The notes: generated by a model not told the origin, from the sequence alone. A stretch of 64,000 nt of DNA from Typha latifolia (GCA_019914945.1 CM034101.1:4661188-4725187), one strand, 5' to 3'. Positions 12,786-24,924 are shown, numbered from the stretch's first letter. Program-made: numbers and translations.

Positions 12786-13677
12786 AAGATTCTTTTTTCT
12801 TTTAAAAAAACATATCCTAATTAGCCTTTTGTAATTTGAATCTGAAAGAGTTTTTGAAATAACGAGAGCTTCAATGTTAGACTTCAGTAATATCTATCAC
12901 ATAAATCTATTTTATATAAAAATAAAATGTATTCATAATAATTTTATAAAAAATACATCAAAATTAATTATTAAAGTATTGTTTTAAAATATAAGCGAGT
13001 ATAATAATAATTACTTCTGAAATAAATAAATAAATAAATAATATTTATTTTAAAATTGACTTTATTTCTAAAGTTAATTAGACCTTACAAAGTTCCACTA
13101 AAGTTAAAGATGGAATTTTCTATGGCGAGGTAAAGGAAAACCATACTAAGATCCCGGACTGCCGGCTAAACGATTGAGATCTCACTGATTGAGCGGTCCA
13201 GATTTTCTGAAAGAGAATATCGCCAAAATGCCCTATTTAGCGCGCCAGTCGCCTAGAGAGGGTGTGCCCATCCACCTGGCAGAACTGGTGCAAACCGTTG
13301 CTACGTGGCAACGTAGTATATCAAACAATATTTTAATAATAGAAAAAAGGAGCCAAAAAAGGCGCAAAAGGTCTCGTTTCTTCTTGCCTTCTCCATCGAC
13401 CATCTCCATCCACCCAAAGCCTACAACATTCCTCTTATTCGCCCACCTCACTTCCTCGATGCGTTGCGAGTAAAAAAAAAAAAAAAAAAAAGGAAAAGGA
13501 AAGGAAACAAATCACAAGAATAAATCGTAAAAAAAAGGGAGCAAATCTTGGTGGAGTACAGTAGATATGGGGATGCCGGGATGGGGGAAGAGGAGGGCGT
13601 ACTAAGATGAGCCCTTGCGGCGGCGGCGGAGTAGGAGCGAGTCCATCTCATGCACAAACCACCATCCTCTCCATCCG

Positions 13678-15973
13678 ATGGACGAGACGCCGGGTGCGGT
13701 GGGGACCACCGCGAGCTTGTCGCTGAGGCTGGGGCAGGCCATCTTCTCCTCCGCTTCCCTTCTCTTCATGTCCGTCGGCGTCGAATTCTATGGCTACACC
13801 GCCTTCTGGTATCACATCCGATTCTTCCACTCTGATCTCTAATCCAATATCCAACTCTCTCAAAAAATTCGAAATGTTAACTTTGTCATCATGCTGTTTG
13901 TTGATGAGTTCTGCGTGCACTCCTCTGTTACTATTGGCTATAAGTATTGAAACTTAAACTAAAACTACCAGTGTTTGTTTTAATTTAGTAGACAAATTTT
14001 CAGAAAACAGTTAAAACACCTTGAGATTCCTCAGATAAGTGTATACCATATATAACTTACCAATTAATGAAAGGGAATTTGCAGATGAGAAGTAGTCCTT
14101 CAGCCAAAGAAGTCCTTAAAGCTGCCATATGGCACTGAATACTTCATAATGATCTCCATCTGCTGCTGATATAACAATCATTCTGATTATAGGTGTTAAC
14201 TCAACCACTGCTCTAAAAAATTAAGTGGTTTTATATTTTTATATTCTTTCTTAATCTCTTATTTCTAAGCCTGAGATATTTTGATAAGCAAGTGGATTTG
14301 ACGCTTATATTTTAAATGAGATATAGGTTTGATAAAATTAGAACTTAGTATCTCTCATAACTCATCAACATCTCTAAAAGCTTTAGTCATTAAAAAATAT
14401 TAATTTTTATATTTTTATATTCCAATAATAAATAATCAAATCATATGAACACCTGATCAACTTCAGTTTTTATTACTTAATAGGATAAATTTCAAATTAC
14501 CCTTATGTGGGTTTGATTACAATCAAACAACCTCCTAAACTTTTATTTTTGTATCACTTTGCCTCTATGCAGTCTAGACTAATGTGAAACTAGAGTAATA
14601 TGAAACTATTAAATTTCCATATGAACTTAATAGAGAAGAAACAAAAAAAAAATTTAATTATTAAAAAAATTTCCTACCGTAAATATCAGAATTGTCATTC
14701 TCCTCCCATTAAATTTACTCATTATATCAAATTCTTCAAATTTAAATAAAATGCACTTTCAACCTCTTCTATCTTCTCTTATATAAGATTACAAGTTTCA
14801 AATCTTAGTTATTATTTAACTATCACAATGTATCTCATTTTAAATGCATACCCATGGAATGAAACTTTTGAATCATTTTAAAAATATGGGTAGAGCATTC
14901 ATATTTAGTCAAACAATATCATAGGGGTATTATGGTAATTTATGCTCTCTATTAAGTTCAGATCGAAAAATTAATAGTTCCATATTAGTGTAAACCACAG
15001 AGAAAGGAAAGTGATACAAATAAAAGTTCAAGATATAGTTTGATTTTAAGCATAACCAAGAGCAACCACTAATTAGATATGATCAATTCCATCTAGTCAC
15101 AAATTACAAAGTCAATTATCAGACACCAGATTATTAAAGTAACAGCTCAATAAGGAATATTTCTTCTTACATTATACCACATGATTGAATAGAGGAACAA
15201 ACAAGAGTGGAACAGCCTCCCCTCCATCTGTCCAATGGACTTCAATTACCCTACAAAAACATTCAGTATCTGAAGCACAAAAAGAAATCAAGCTTACTAG
15301 TAAGTTTAGAAATATATCCTAATATAGCATCAATGACATTTCAAACTTATTCTCCAGATACTTTTAGTTGTTCTTCCACAAAAATTTATATATAGCTTCT
15401 CTTTTTTTTCCTCTCCAGGCTTTCATTGTCTTGATGTTGCGATCATGAAAAATAGACACAGAATAGGAACTGATTTTCTGCACTAGCCATGCTCAGCAAG
15501 ATTACTGTTTTCTTCTTATATTATCAGTTAAACAGAAATGAGCTCAGTTATAAATTACTCTTGGCAGCTTTTTGGTCACCATAATGGGCTTGGTGATCCC
15601 TTGGAGCTGTACTCTGGCAATGGTAGACATATATTCTATAATCGTCAGATGTCCTCTTCGTCTACCAGGAGTCATGATTATAGTAGTTGTGGGAGACTGG
15701 GTATGTTTAATTGTGCATAATATTAGTAGTTCTTATGTGGAGAATATTAGTGATGTTGATCTACGTGAATAATGGCAGGTACTATCAATACTCTCACTGG
15801 CAGCGGCATGTGCTACTGTTGGTGTCATCGATCTCCTTCTTCACATCGATGGCCCATACTGCTCTCCCAAGTTCTGTGGGAGATACCAGTTGTCTGCTGC
15901 CATGGCATTTTTATCCTGGTTTCTAACAGCTGCCTCTTCTCTTTTCAACTTATGGTTTGTAGCCTCTTGGTGA
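13678..15973 (+). CDS. CASP-like membrane protein, subfamily 5B
   Basis: A four-helix membrane protein of the CASP-like (CASPL/MARVEL-related) family. CASPs form a membrane scaffold at the Casparian strip; CASPL5 members are broadly expressed and their roles are unclear. Exons are 13678-13808, 15568-15700 and 15779-15973, giving 152 residues, the usual CASPL5 length. Introns are GT-AG. The protein starts MDETPGAVGTTASLSLRLGQ; the first helix holds FSSASLLFMSVGVEFYGYTA. Helix 2 holds FLVTIMGLVIPWSCTLAMVD and helix 3 PGVMIIVVVGDWVLSILSLA. The extracellular DGPYCSPKFCGRYQLS has two Cys, and helix 4 ends LFNLWFVASW-stop. Intron 1 (1.76 kb) holds a foldback element. Assignment to 5B rests on remembered family motifs. 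Confidence 0.92.
14510..15050. mobile_element. Foldback MITE with long inverted arms in CASPL intron 1
   Basis: Two arms of about 100-125 bp, at 14510-14636 and 14945-15048, are imperfect inverted repeats. For example AACTTTTATTTTTGTATCAC on the left matches the reverse complement of GTGATACAAATAAAAGTT on the right, and GAACTTAATAGAGA matches TCTCTATTAAGTTC. The spacer is AT-rich and non-coding. Long terminal inverted repeats without a coding region suggest a non-autonomous DNA transposon (Mutator-like or foldback). Exact ends and target-site duplications were not resolved. Confidence 0.6.
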
Positions 15974-16867
15974 ATTGTTGATGATCCAGCTTTTGCCTAG
16001 TCACTCTTCAAGGTTTGATGGTAATATTTTTAGATCTCATAGAATTCTAAGACATAGCTTGTATATAGTATTTACATGTTCTTGATTGAGGTTATAGATT
16101 TTCTGCCATTCTTGTTTATAAAAAAGAATCAGTACACACTGCTAAGTTCTTACTGTACTCAAAGTCCAATCTTGGATTCATCCATCATTTAACAGAAAAA
16201 AGGAAAGAAAAAGACAGCAGAGATCATTCTGAGGAGCTGTGCCAGATCAACTTGGATGCTTCAAAATGCTTTGACTATGTTCTGCCTCACATTCATCTAA
16301 ACTCTATTGGGAGAAGCAGGGGAAATACTATAACTGCATAACTTCCATTGGTAAAGAAATAGTGACATTGAATTTGATTTCCCTCAGATAGTTTCATTTG
16401 CAAGCTGAATGAAAACTAGTGCTTATATTTGCTCATTGAAGAGGTCATAGAGTTATCTTCTCTTTCTTAGACACTCACCAAATATTGTATAAGTGTTCTA
16501 TAATCAGTAAAAATACCAAGAGCAGTTTTAGATCACAAAGAGAATAAGGTGCTTGCAAGTTTCTATGACATCCCATTAGATAAGACTACTAGTTCCACGG
16601 AAAACTATAGGCATCTTAAATCTAAGTGAATCATGAGGAGTATGGCTTTCCTAGTACTTGCGATTACTTTCCACTTTTTAACCCCAAATAAAAGAACAGT
16701 AAGAGTATAACACCATCTGGTAAAGTGAGACTCTAAAGTAGATAACCTCTATTTTTCGATTTACAATAACTTAACTAAACACTTAAGAAGTAGATCTAAC
16801 GCATCAAGGCTACAGAAGGAACACATTTAAATAAAGAAAATTAAGATGAAGGGGGAGGAGGGTAAAC
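15974..16867. other. CASPL 3' UTR and intergenic sequence
   Basis: The first few hundred bases are the likely 3' UTR of the CASP-like gene. No supported exon or structured repeat is seen in the rest. Confidence 0.5.
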
Positions 16868-17005
16868 CTTAAATGTTGAGTTTTCCAAGAGGATGTATAT
16901 ACTGCATCCAAACAAAAAGTTTGCTTCATTCTTTAAGAAGGCGCCCTTGCTTTCAGCAATGCACAGCATATCAGCACCAGTTGTTTTGAAAATTTTCGAA
17001 TGCCA
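16868..17005 (-). other. Orphan exon-like block, 46 codons
   Basis: A 138-nt open block on the minus strand is bounded by a good acceptor (TTTTATTTTCAG) and a GT donor (AAG|GTTTAC), and its length is a multiple of three. It encodes 46 residues beginning WHSKIFKTTGADMLCIAESK and ending ENSTFK. I do not recognise the family and find no matching exon on either side. It may be a surviving exon of a decayed gene or chance. Confidence 0.3.
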
Positions 17006-17289
17006 CTGAAAATAAATAAAAGCAACCAAGGACAAAGTACTGAATGAGAAATACTAGCTGAGGCTTGAGATGAGAATGAGGTCTGGAAGAACTAAAACAC
17101 CATGCGCTAGAAAGGTGGACCAAATTAGATGCAATGGTTCACTACAAAGTGATGAGAAAAGATTTAAGGCATTGAAAACGAATGAAAGCTTGCCAAAGGA
17201 ATAGATCCAATTGGAACTTCTGATGTTTGCATAGAACAGCAGTCAAGAAAGAAATGTTGAAGCAATCAATGATAACTTCACCTAAACTT

Positions 17290-17885
17290 CTTCCAGTCTT
17301 TAGAGTTCTACCCATTACTGAGCATTTCATCCTCCAACCTCTCAGCCATGTTGGCACACCCCAGCCTCCTGTATGCATGAATGAAAGCACTCGCCTCCAC
17401 CACCCTTCCTCCCACAACCCCCTTACCAACAACTCATAACTCCCGCTCGGATTGAATCCATCCTATTCATCTCCTCCCTCAAAACCCTCAACCCATCTCC
17501 AACCTTCCTTTTCTGACACATTTTCTCGAGCAACTCATCTACACTCCTTGTACTTCCATATCAAAGCCCCTCCTTTTCATATCTCAATGAAGAAGTAAAG
17601 CCGAATCAATGACTCCAACCTTGCAATGACCCTTGATCAAGTGCTCAAATGTTGTCCCGCTTGGTTCGATTTCCACTTCCATCTCTCCCCGTTGCAGTAA
17701 CCGCTGATTAGAGAGTTAAATGCAACGGTATTGGCTGTGCTTCCTTTCCCCACCATTTCTTCCCATTTTCTCATGCTTTCCCTGTTACTTTAATCATCAC
17801 AAAAGCCCCGCCATTAGAATGCTGTACGTGTAAAGGTTAGGCCCGCAGTTATAGCTCTCCATATCTTTTTTAAGAACCTCTTCTG
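17290..17885 (-). pseudogene. Decayed pentatricopeptide-repeat (PPR) gene
   Basis: Fragments of PPR repeats run along the minus strand but switch frames and contain stops. In order: PNLYTYSILMAGL (near 17840-17805), TVAFNSLISGYCNG (near 17730), IEPSGTTFEHLIKGHCKVG then a stop within the helix pair (near 17660-17580), SGSYELLVRGLWEEGWW (near 17440), and ASAFIHAYRRLGCANMAERL (near 17380-17330). Each piece has the xxTYxxLIxGxCxxG pattern of P-class PPR motifs. At least two frameshifts and in-frame stops separate them. PPR proteins bind organellar RNA; this copy cannot be functional. The limits are approximate. Confidence 0.75.
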
Positions 17886-18729
17886 ATCGGTAAGCGGGCA
17901 CAAACGGGTCTTGGATCTTATTCGCTCGATCCGACTTCGGTATCTTTGCCGTACATCGATTTTGAATCCGCATCCGTATTCAGGCCTAGTGGTTCGTACG
18001 GATTATTAAAATTTGTGATTCTATCGTCACAGGATAGTTTGGAATTTTGGAACCAAATAATAAAATTGAACATTTGATCCAGAAGTCAGATGCTGCCTGC
18101 ACATTGGAACCAAAAAATAAAAAACTTATCAATGTTGGCAGCCAATTGCTCTCATCTGAGCATCAAATATGGGCTTAATTGTCTTTTACTAGCAGAGTTT
18201 CTCCTTTTTTTTTTAGGGGAGTTTTGCATCCTGGAGCTATGTTTAGAGCTAGATTATTTGGTCACTTGGGGATGGTACTTGCCCAGAGTTTTTGTTAGAC
18301 ATTTGGGCTAGAGAGTGTTTGTTGGCAACAAGGTTTCCCAACCTGTTTGATGTTGCTTGGAATGAAAAGATATAATTATGGCCGGAGGTTTGAAGCTAGT
18401 CATATTTTTATTCTGAGGTCTGTGTATCAGTTCTTAAACAATGAAGGTCTGGTGTTAGGGTTGTAGAAAAATGTAGATCCCCTTGAAATTTAAAGCTTTT
18501 TTTTTTATGGCTAGCCAGTAATAATCATATAATAACCAAAGACAATCTCATCAAAAAGACCTGGAGTGGTGATACTGGTGCATCACATGACCTGTCAGTA
18601 AAGGATTTTACAAGACACACAACAACACAAATTCACCATAAATAAACTCAACCATAAGAATCCGGATACAAAAACAAACCTTCTAAATACGCATCCAAAA
18701 TACAATGCTAAAGTCCAAAATACACCTCA

Positions 18730-20638
18730 AAATACACCCTCAATCATAACGCCCTCGTAGGAGCTTAATACAATTAATAGACATACTGGAAAAGAAAGCC
18801 AGTTGCTCCTCGCTACCATAAGTTACTAAATTAATACAATTGATAAAGATTACCAGTCACTATCTTGGAACATGCTAGTTCCTAAACGTATCAAAATAAG
18901 TCCACACAGATATAAAGCTTAATACAATCTCTTATTTATACAAATTTTAATCATAGTGTTTATATGTTATGCATAACAATAAAAGAGTAGTTTAGCCATC
19001 TCATGTCTACTAAGGTGTTAATCATACTCTATACAGGATAAATACTCTTAAGAAATAATCATCTATCACATAACCATCTATCATATCATACATCGAGAGG
19101 GGGATATATATACACCTAGCGGTAATGTCACCTACACATATATGGCGACACTACATGTGACCAGTAGTCTGTGGCTATCAGACTAATAGACGCCCTAACC
19201 CTGCGTCGTTGGGTACCGCTAGAGATATATCCTCACCTCATAATCATGTTCTTCTATCATCATAATCTAGTCCTGACTATGCAGTATAATTACTTGAACT
19301 CAGATGGAGGCTGCTAATAGTATAGTCATATAAGATACACTATACCCTTAATCCTGGGTTGAGTGAGTAAGGGCACTACCTAGTTAGAACTCGAATAGGT
19401 GGAAGTGATACGAACTCGACTACTAATGATAGGTGGAAGTGATACAGTGTCTATGAGTGTATAAAGCATGTCATAGTCATCATGATCGTTATATTCTATA
19501 TTCACATATATATTTATGCAAAGGTATATCATACGGGATACATGTAGAGCATCGTTACACTAATGTTTATACTACATTATCATTCTCATAATATCATGAT
19601 GAGCAAATTATCAATAACTGCATATGTAAAGATATATCATGGTACACTAAATACATGTATTAATACCGACATTTCCTATAGTGTCATGACAGGTATAATA
19701 CTGTAACTACATTATTCTAGATTTGTATAAACTCTACTCTCTTGGGTTACACTAAATCTCGTCAATTAGCCGGCTCTTCCGGAATCACAAAATCCTCCTC
19801 ACTCGGTATCAATCCCATTAATTCATGTAAGTAAAGCCATACTTAGCGAACTAATAGAATTATTATTTTATTAGAGAATTTATGTTTAGAAAAAATTCAC
19901 ATGATAATAAATTGTCATTACGGGGGTTAGGCTAATTAATCAAGTGAAAATAGATAAACAGGGTTATAGGGTCCAAATGGCCCTAAATGGGCTAGGTTGG
20001 AGGTATTAGGTTAGGCTCGAGCCTAACCCAATAGGCAAGAGGGCCTTGGTGGGCTGCAGCCCACAAGGTTGGCCGAAGTGGGCTGCAGCCCACAAGGTTG
20101 GCCGAAGTGGGCTGCAGCCCACAAGGTTGGCCGAAGTGGGCTGGGGTCCAACCACAACCCACCCAACCCAGCTTAGTGGGCTGCGGTCTGAGTGCAGCCC
20201 ACGAGGACTCAATGGGTTGCGGCCCTCGTGGGCAACCCACTAAGGGGGGTGTGGGGGTTAAACAACCCCCCACCCTCCCTCATTATTTCCCTTCCGAGGG
20301 AGGAGACGGAGGGCCGGCGGCGGCGCAAGACCGAGGGTAAGTAAAGGAGAAGAAAAGAATGAGGGGGAGGAGGGCTTACCGAAAGGGAGGGTTGGTCGGA
20401 CGTCGGCTCGGGGTCCGGGGGCTTTGTCGGCTCGGCGGCGGCAACCCGAGAGAGCGGAGAGGGAGAGGTAGCGAGGTGGAGAAATGGTGCAGTGGGGGAG
20501 GGGGAGATGGGATTAATGGAGGTGGGGAGGGTGGCGGCAAGGGAAGAGGAAGAAGAAGAAAAGGGAAGAGGAAGAACGCGGTGGCAGGGGCGCGTGTGTG
20601 GGTCCCCCAATTTTTAAAAAAAAAATTGGGGTGTTACA
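18730..20638 (-). mobile_element. LTR-retrotransposon LTR-like segment (solo or truncated)
   Basis: Read on the minus strand, the segment begins TGTAACACCCC at 20638, the classic start of many plant Ty3/Gypsy-type LTRs. A short inverted repeat follows at once (CCCCCAATTTTT at 20604-20615 against AAAAATTGGGG at 20621-20631). A GC-rich part (20000-20600) and an AT-rich part with GATAGGTGGAAGTGATAC repeated near 19395 and 19429 come next. No gag, protease or polymerase motifs are present, so this is an LTR without an internal region. The other end and the target-site duplication were not located; 18730 is a guess. Confidence 0.4.
20049..20135. repeat. Three 29-bp tandem repeats containing a 16-bp palindrome
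   Basis: Three identical 29-bp units start at 20049, 20078 and 20107, with a partial fourth from 20136. Each unit opens with the perfect palindrome GTGGGCTGCAGCCCAC and ends AAGGTTGGCCGAA. The array lies inside the GC-rich part of the LTR-like segment. Confidence 0.95.
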
Positions 20639-22555
20639 TTTTGTGTGTTTTTCATCTATTTTTTGTGGGGTGCTTTCAAAAACACAAATGAGGTGTTGGG
20701 GAAAATATAACCAAGTGATGAACAAAGAACTAAAACGCATGCACCTGGTGCACTTAGTCGGATAAAAATTGCAAGAAATTTCAAAGTAGTATTTGCAGAA
20801 TAAATGAGGGCTTGTTTCACAGGATTAATAGTTTGTTTCTCTACTAGACAAAAATATGCAAAGCTACTAATGTAGGACCGCTAGTTCTAAATTCTTCTCT
20901 CCTCATGTTGTGAGTTTTGTCTTTTGATATGTCTACATAAACTGTGGTTTATGTTTCTATTCTTTTGCAACTAAAATGTGCTACTTTAGTTCTATTTTAT
21001 TGTTCTAATTACTACATTTTCTTTTGCTGTGGTTCTATCGTTTGAAAGGGCTGAGTGTATGTCTTATTTTGTTTTGCAATGAAACTGAGCTGGTGAAAAA
21101 AATTGATTGCCATATTCCTTTGCTAATATGTGTGAATACTTTTGGTATTTACAAAAGAATGTAATAAACTTCATGTACAATAAACTCACGGTATTATACC
21201 CTTTCTCTATTGATAAATTCACGTATAATACATAGTGTTTTTACTCACTAAACATTATATCTAAATAAGTGAATTCTAAACTTATTCATGAGAGTATGTG
21301 ACTTCTAGTTTATATAGATGTCGCATAAGATAATTTATATATATGTATACAAAAATAATAATGTATGAGTTAGTACTTTTATTTAATATAAATTTAGAGA
21401 ATTCACTTATCTAAGCTAGAGTGGTCACAAAAACTCAATATATCCAATATGTTGTCCTTTTCTTATAATAAATTCTTTCTTTTAGAAAAGGTGTACATGT
21501 TATTATTAAATCAGAATAACAAAATTGATTCTGCCCTTTCTACTCACAGAACCACGAAAACCACGTGCTATCGCTTTTGATTCACTCCACTCACCACCCT
21601 TTTCTTCTTAATTATTGTTCCTCTCTCCCATAGAAAAAGGTGTAGTCCTCCTCATTATTTTAAATCAAACAAAACCAAATTTTAAAACAGGAACACTCAC
21701 CAAAACTGGGCCCTTTGCCCCTTAGGCCCATAAAATGATCGCTAATGTCACCTTCATGGGAAATGAAGTCTCTATCAGCCAGACCATGACTAGTCGTGGA
21801 TGATACTGGCCCACATTAGAGATTTTTATTTTTAATTAGGGAAAATTTTAATTTATCATGTGTAGTTGGGTCTACAGGGAAAGTCCCTTGTAGTTTTATT
21901 TATACTATTTTTCTTTTATAGTTATATTTAAACTAAAATGATTATTTTTACATACTTATTGTCAATAAAGTTGTTAAGAATTGAAGAAACTTTTCAGAGC
22001 ATTTAAAATAAACCGATCGAATTTTAGAGGACAAAATTTTATTTAAAAAAATATATTTGTTTAATATATTTATTATATTCGAATAATTTTATATCTAATA
22101 AGTATTTTCAAACTCGATCTTTGGGTTGGTCAAATATAATTTTAGTCTAGATTATGTTTTTATTTTTTTTAAATTAAGATGAGATAAAACAGGATGTATA
22201 TATATATATACATTTGTTGAATAAAGTATTTATAAGAATCTTATAACAAATCTATTTCAGATCTATTTCTTAATTTTTTTTGCTGCTCGGCAAATCTGCA
22301 GCCATATTCCTTTGTCTATGTCCGTTGTCTGTCGATGTATACACGCAATAAAAACCCCGCCAGTGGTCTCCATCACAGTCTTTATTCCATACTGCGAGCT
22401 CGTGAGGCATACAACCATACCAAGAGAAGGTTCACGGAATGGCGCGGTTCTTGGAATTCTCAGTGGTTGGGTGTCAAGAATCTTCAACACTATAAATGGA
22501 GCACCCCGCGGCCCGGACAACTAGCAGATTAACTAATCCTGCGGCACATCAGACC
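20639..22555. other. AT-rich intergenic DNA
   Basis: No supported gene. A 45-60 bp motif at about 21245-21310 (around AAGTGAATTCTAAACTTA) recurs near 63584-63650, and a short inverted copy of AAGTGAATTCT lies near 21396-21412. This suggests a small dispersed repeat. Frames at 22260-22530 show no family motifs. Confidence 0.5.
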
Positions 22556-23164
22556 CACGTGGTCTTCACATCCGACTCCATTTCTAAAGCATCTCTTTGT
22601 CTAAGTTCTGTTTCCCGAGGTTCCCGTTTACGTGGCACGTCACGCCGGTGCCAGCGAAGAACTCAGAGCTTTGCAACCACGACACGTCCCCTTTGTCGTC
22701 CGTCTATTTATTCAAGTACTCTCAAAAAAATACTCGCATGTACTTACCATACCCCATGTGATGGCACACGAGTAGTACCACCGTATATCGATCATAGGTT
22801 TTTATATTAATTGCATGGTTTTCATACGCCGCACGCCATTCCTACCACGTGATTACCATCTGACGGCTCCCAGATCAGCCCAATCCGCGAAGGGAGCTGA
22901 GCCCAATTTGAGACGTGTCTTGGTCTCGGATTTGGGTACCGGTTTCCGAGGCAGAGTGTTCCCCCGCCCCGTGCGCGCTTTAATTAGCCCACGAGGGGAG
23001 AGTACCAGTCGTCGTAATTTCTTAAAAATCTATGCCTTTTGCGGTTAACTCTCTCAATGTCCGCGACGAGGTACACAGGCTGTCATGCACACCCTCACTC
23101 CGCGACAAATCACCGACGCGTCACCCCCCCCCCCCCACCTCCTATCCCCTCTATATATATGTAT
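22556..23164 (+). promoter_or_regulatory. Promoter region of the PADRE gene: two G-boxes and a TATA box
   Basis: Perfect G-boxes (CACGTG) lie at 22556-22561 and 22846-22851. A TATA box (CTATATATATGTAT) lies at 23151-23164, 114 bases before the start codon, which leaves a plausible 5' UTR. G-boxes are bound by bZIP and bHLH factors and are common in ABA- and stress-responsive promoters; that this gene is so regulated is inference. A run of C residues at 23124-23136 precedes the TATA box. Confidence 0.6.
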
Positions 23165-23277
23165 CTCCCCCTCCGAAGGCGAAGTAACCGAAGGATAACA
23201 AACTTTTTACCTGCTAGGTCGGCGTTAAGACTTACCTTTCGTCTTCGAAGTCTCATATCAATTTCTGATCAGCGGCG

Positions 23278-23772
23278 ATGGGGATCTGCGCCTCTTGTGA
23301 TGCGTTGGCGGTGGTAGCGCTGGCGACGGCGAAGGTTGTACTCCCCAACGGCGACCTGAGGGAGTTTGGTCGGCCCGTGAGGGCGGGCCAGGTGCTCGAG
23401 AAGGACCGCGCGAGCTTCTTCCTGTGCGACGCCGACGAGATGGAGTTCGATGGCTTCGTCTCGGCGATCGGCGAGGAGGAGGAGCTTAGGCTGGGCCAGA
23501 TCTACTTCCTCCTCCCGAGGACAATGCTGAAGCGGCCGATCCACGCTGATGAATTGGCGGCGCTCGCCGTGAAAGCCAGCGCCGCCCTCGCGACGGCTGC
23601 GCGGGCCTCCCGGGGACGCCGGGGAAGGCGAGGAGCGGTGGCGCCGCTGGCGTTCCACGCCGTGGGAGGCGAAGAGGAAGGCGTGAAGAAGGTGGTGGTG
23701 GAGGGGAGGAGGAGGAAAGCGGGTGGCAGAGGGCGTAAATTTACGCCGGAATTGAGTGCGATTCCGGAGTAG
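23278..23772 (+). CDS. PADRE-domain (DUF4228) protein
   Basis: A single-exon gene of 164 residues. The N-terminus MGICASCDALAVVALATAKV and the following VVLPNGDLREFGRPVRAGQV, then LEKDRASFFLCDADEMEFDG, are typical of the plant PADRE/DUF4228 family. These small proteins are often induced by pathogens and abiotic stress. Gly2 with nearby Cys4 and Cys7 suggests N-myristoylation plus palmitoylation and so membrane attachment (inference). The segment LRLGQIYFLLPRTMLKRPIH is the conserved end of the N-terminal half. The C-terminal half is Ala/Arg/Gly-rich and basic, with RRGRRG and EGRRRKAGGRGRKFTPELS; the KFTPxLxxI-type ending is seen in the family. Molecular function is unknown. Confidence 0.92.
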   Translation: MGICASCDALAVVALATAKVVLPNGDLREFGRPVRAGQVLEKDRASFFLCDADEMEFDGFVSAIGEEEELRLGQIYFLLPRTMLKRPIHADELAALAVKASAALATAARASRGRRGRRGAVAPLAFHAVGGEEEGVKKVVVEGRRRKAGGRGRKFTPELSAIPE

Positions 23773-24635
23773 ACGTCTCGGGTCGAACTGGAAAAACTTC
23801 CTTTATTCTCCGACGGCAGCTCATACCAAAGCGGCACGCTGCGTCCCGGCGTAGAATCGAGTCCCCGTATCAGGGGCGGATGTACGATCTGGACCGTAGG
23901 TTCTGTTGGACCTTGGCCGATGGATGATCGGCGAAAGTGGAGTGAAATATTTTGGCCGGGCCGGGGGACCAATTGGCGGCGTTGGCCGTTTCCTCTTATG
24001 TAAAAATTATTGGGAAAAAAATAATTGTGCAGGCCCAATTTAAATTAAATAATTACCTCTGAGGAGTTTGCGATCATTCGTTTATTTAAAACCATGGGTA
24101 TTTATACCTTCCCTGTGCATATATAACTCTCAAAAATCCTCGTTTGCTTGTATATTCTTCTAAATTTCATATTTGGATACATGACTCTTAAACCTCCTCC
24201 TTTTGTAAGGACCCCTTCTATAGCTAGTTACTTTTTTATAACTGTATATTAGAATATGAACTATCTACTAGACGAAATGATTAAGATGCTCTTCATTAGT
24301 ACTTAACTTTTCTGTATATCAATACAAAAATTAGAGGTATTAAAAAGTATGCAGTAAAAAACAACAAATGGTATGCAACATTTGTTTCATTATCTTTCTG
24401 CTCCATTCCTCTGTTTCACCGCATCTTGCTACTTGGCTGATAAATATCTTGTCTCCTTGCTTCTCCCATATAGGGGTATTTAGCAGCATGATTGATGAAG
24501 GGTAGCTGGCTGGTAGCAGAGTTGCAGGATTTGTCAGTGTATGCAAGACTACAGTTTTTATATTCAATTTGTTCATTTTCTTGTCTTTTTGTACAATTTT
24601 TTCTGCTCCATTCCTCTACTTTTCGGCATCTAACT
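23773..24635. other. PADRE gene 3' flank, AT-rich
   Basis: The first 250 bases are probably 3' UTR and flank. The rest is AT-rich with no supported gene. Confidence 0.5.
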
Positions 24636-24924
24636 AATTATTCAGTTTGTCTATAGTTTATATGTAATAGATGTAGGGGTAAAAACGGGTTGGATTAACT
24701 CTGACCCGACCCACTATCCTATCCAATTCGGATCGAATTCGGATAAACAAAATTTATCCGATTCAGATATGGATAGAATTTTTGAAAAAAATTCGGATAC
24801 GGATTTGGATACGGGTTGGATACGGATTTCGGATTCAGATACGGATATCGAATATTCGTTTACCCGCATATTTTTTTAAATGATTTATAATTTTTAGTTT
24901 ACTTATTTAAATAGTAGGATACAG
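24636..24924 (+). repeat. Partial duplicate of the hAT element's left end with its flank
   Basis: This block is a diverged direct copy of 25286-25551. It repeats the AGTTTATATGTAATAGATG flank, the terminus TAGGGGTAAAAACGGG and the interior rich in CGGATACGGAT. It lacks the right end of the element. Because host flank and element end are both included, it arose by local DNA duplication rather than by transposition. Confidence 0.8.

Noticed and set aside
20006..20610. Overlapping open frames on both strands in GC-rich DNA
   Set aside because: They arise from GC-rich repeat sequence, run in several frames at once and show no protein family motifs.
23502..24038. Minus-strand frame of 178 codons
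   Set aside because: It is antisense to the PADRE gene and reflects its GC-rich codon use.
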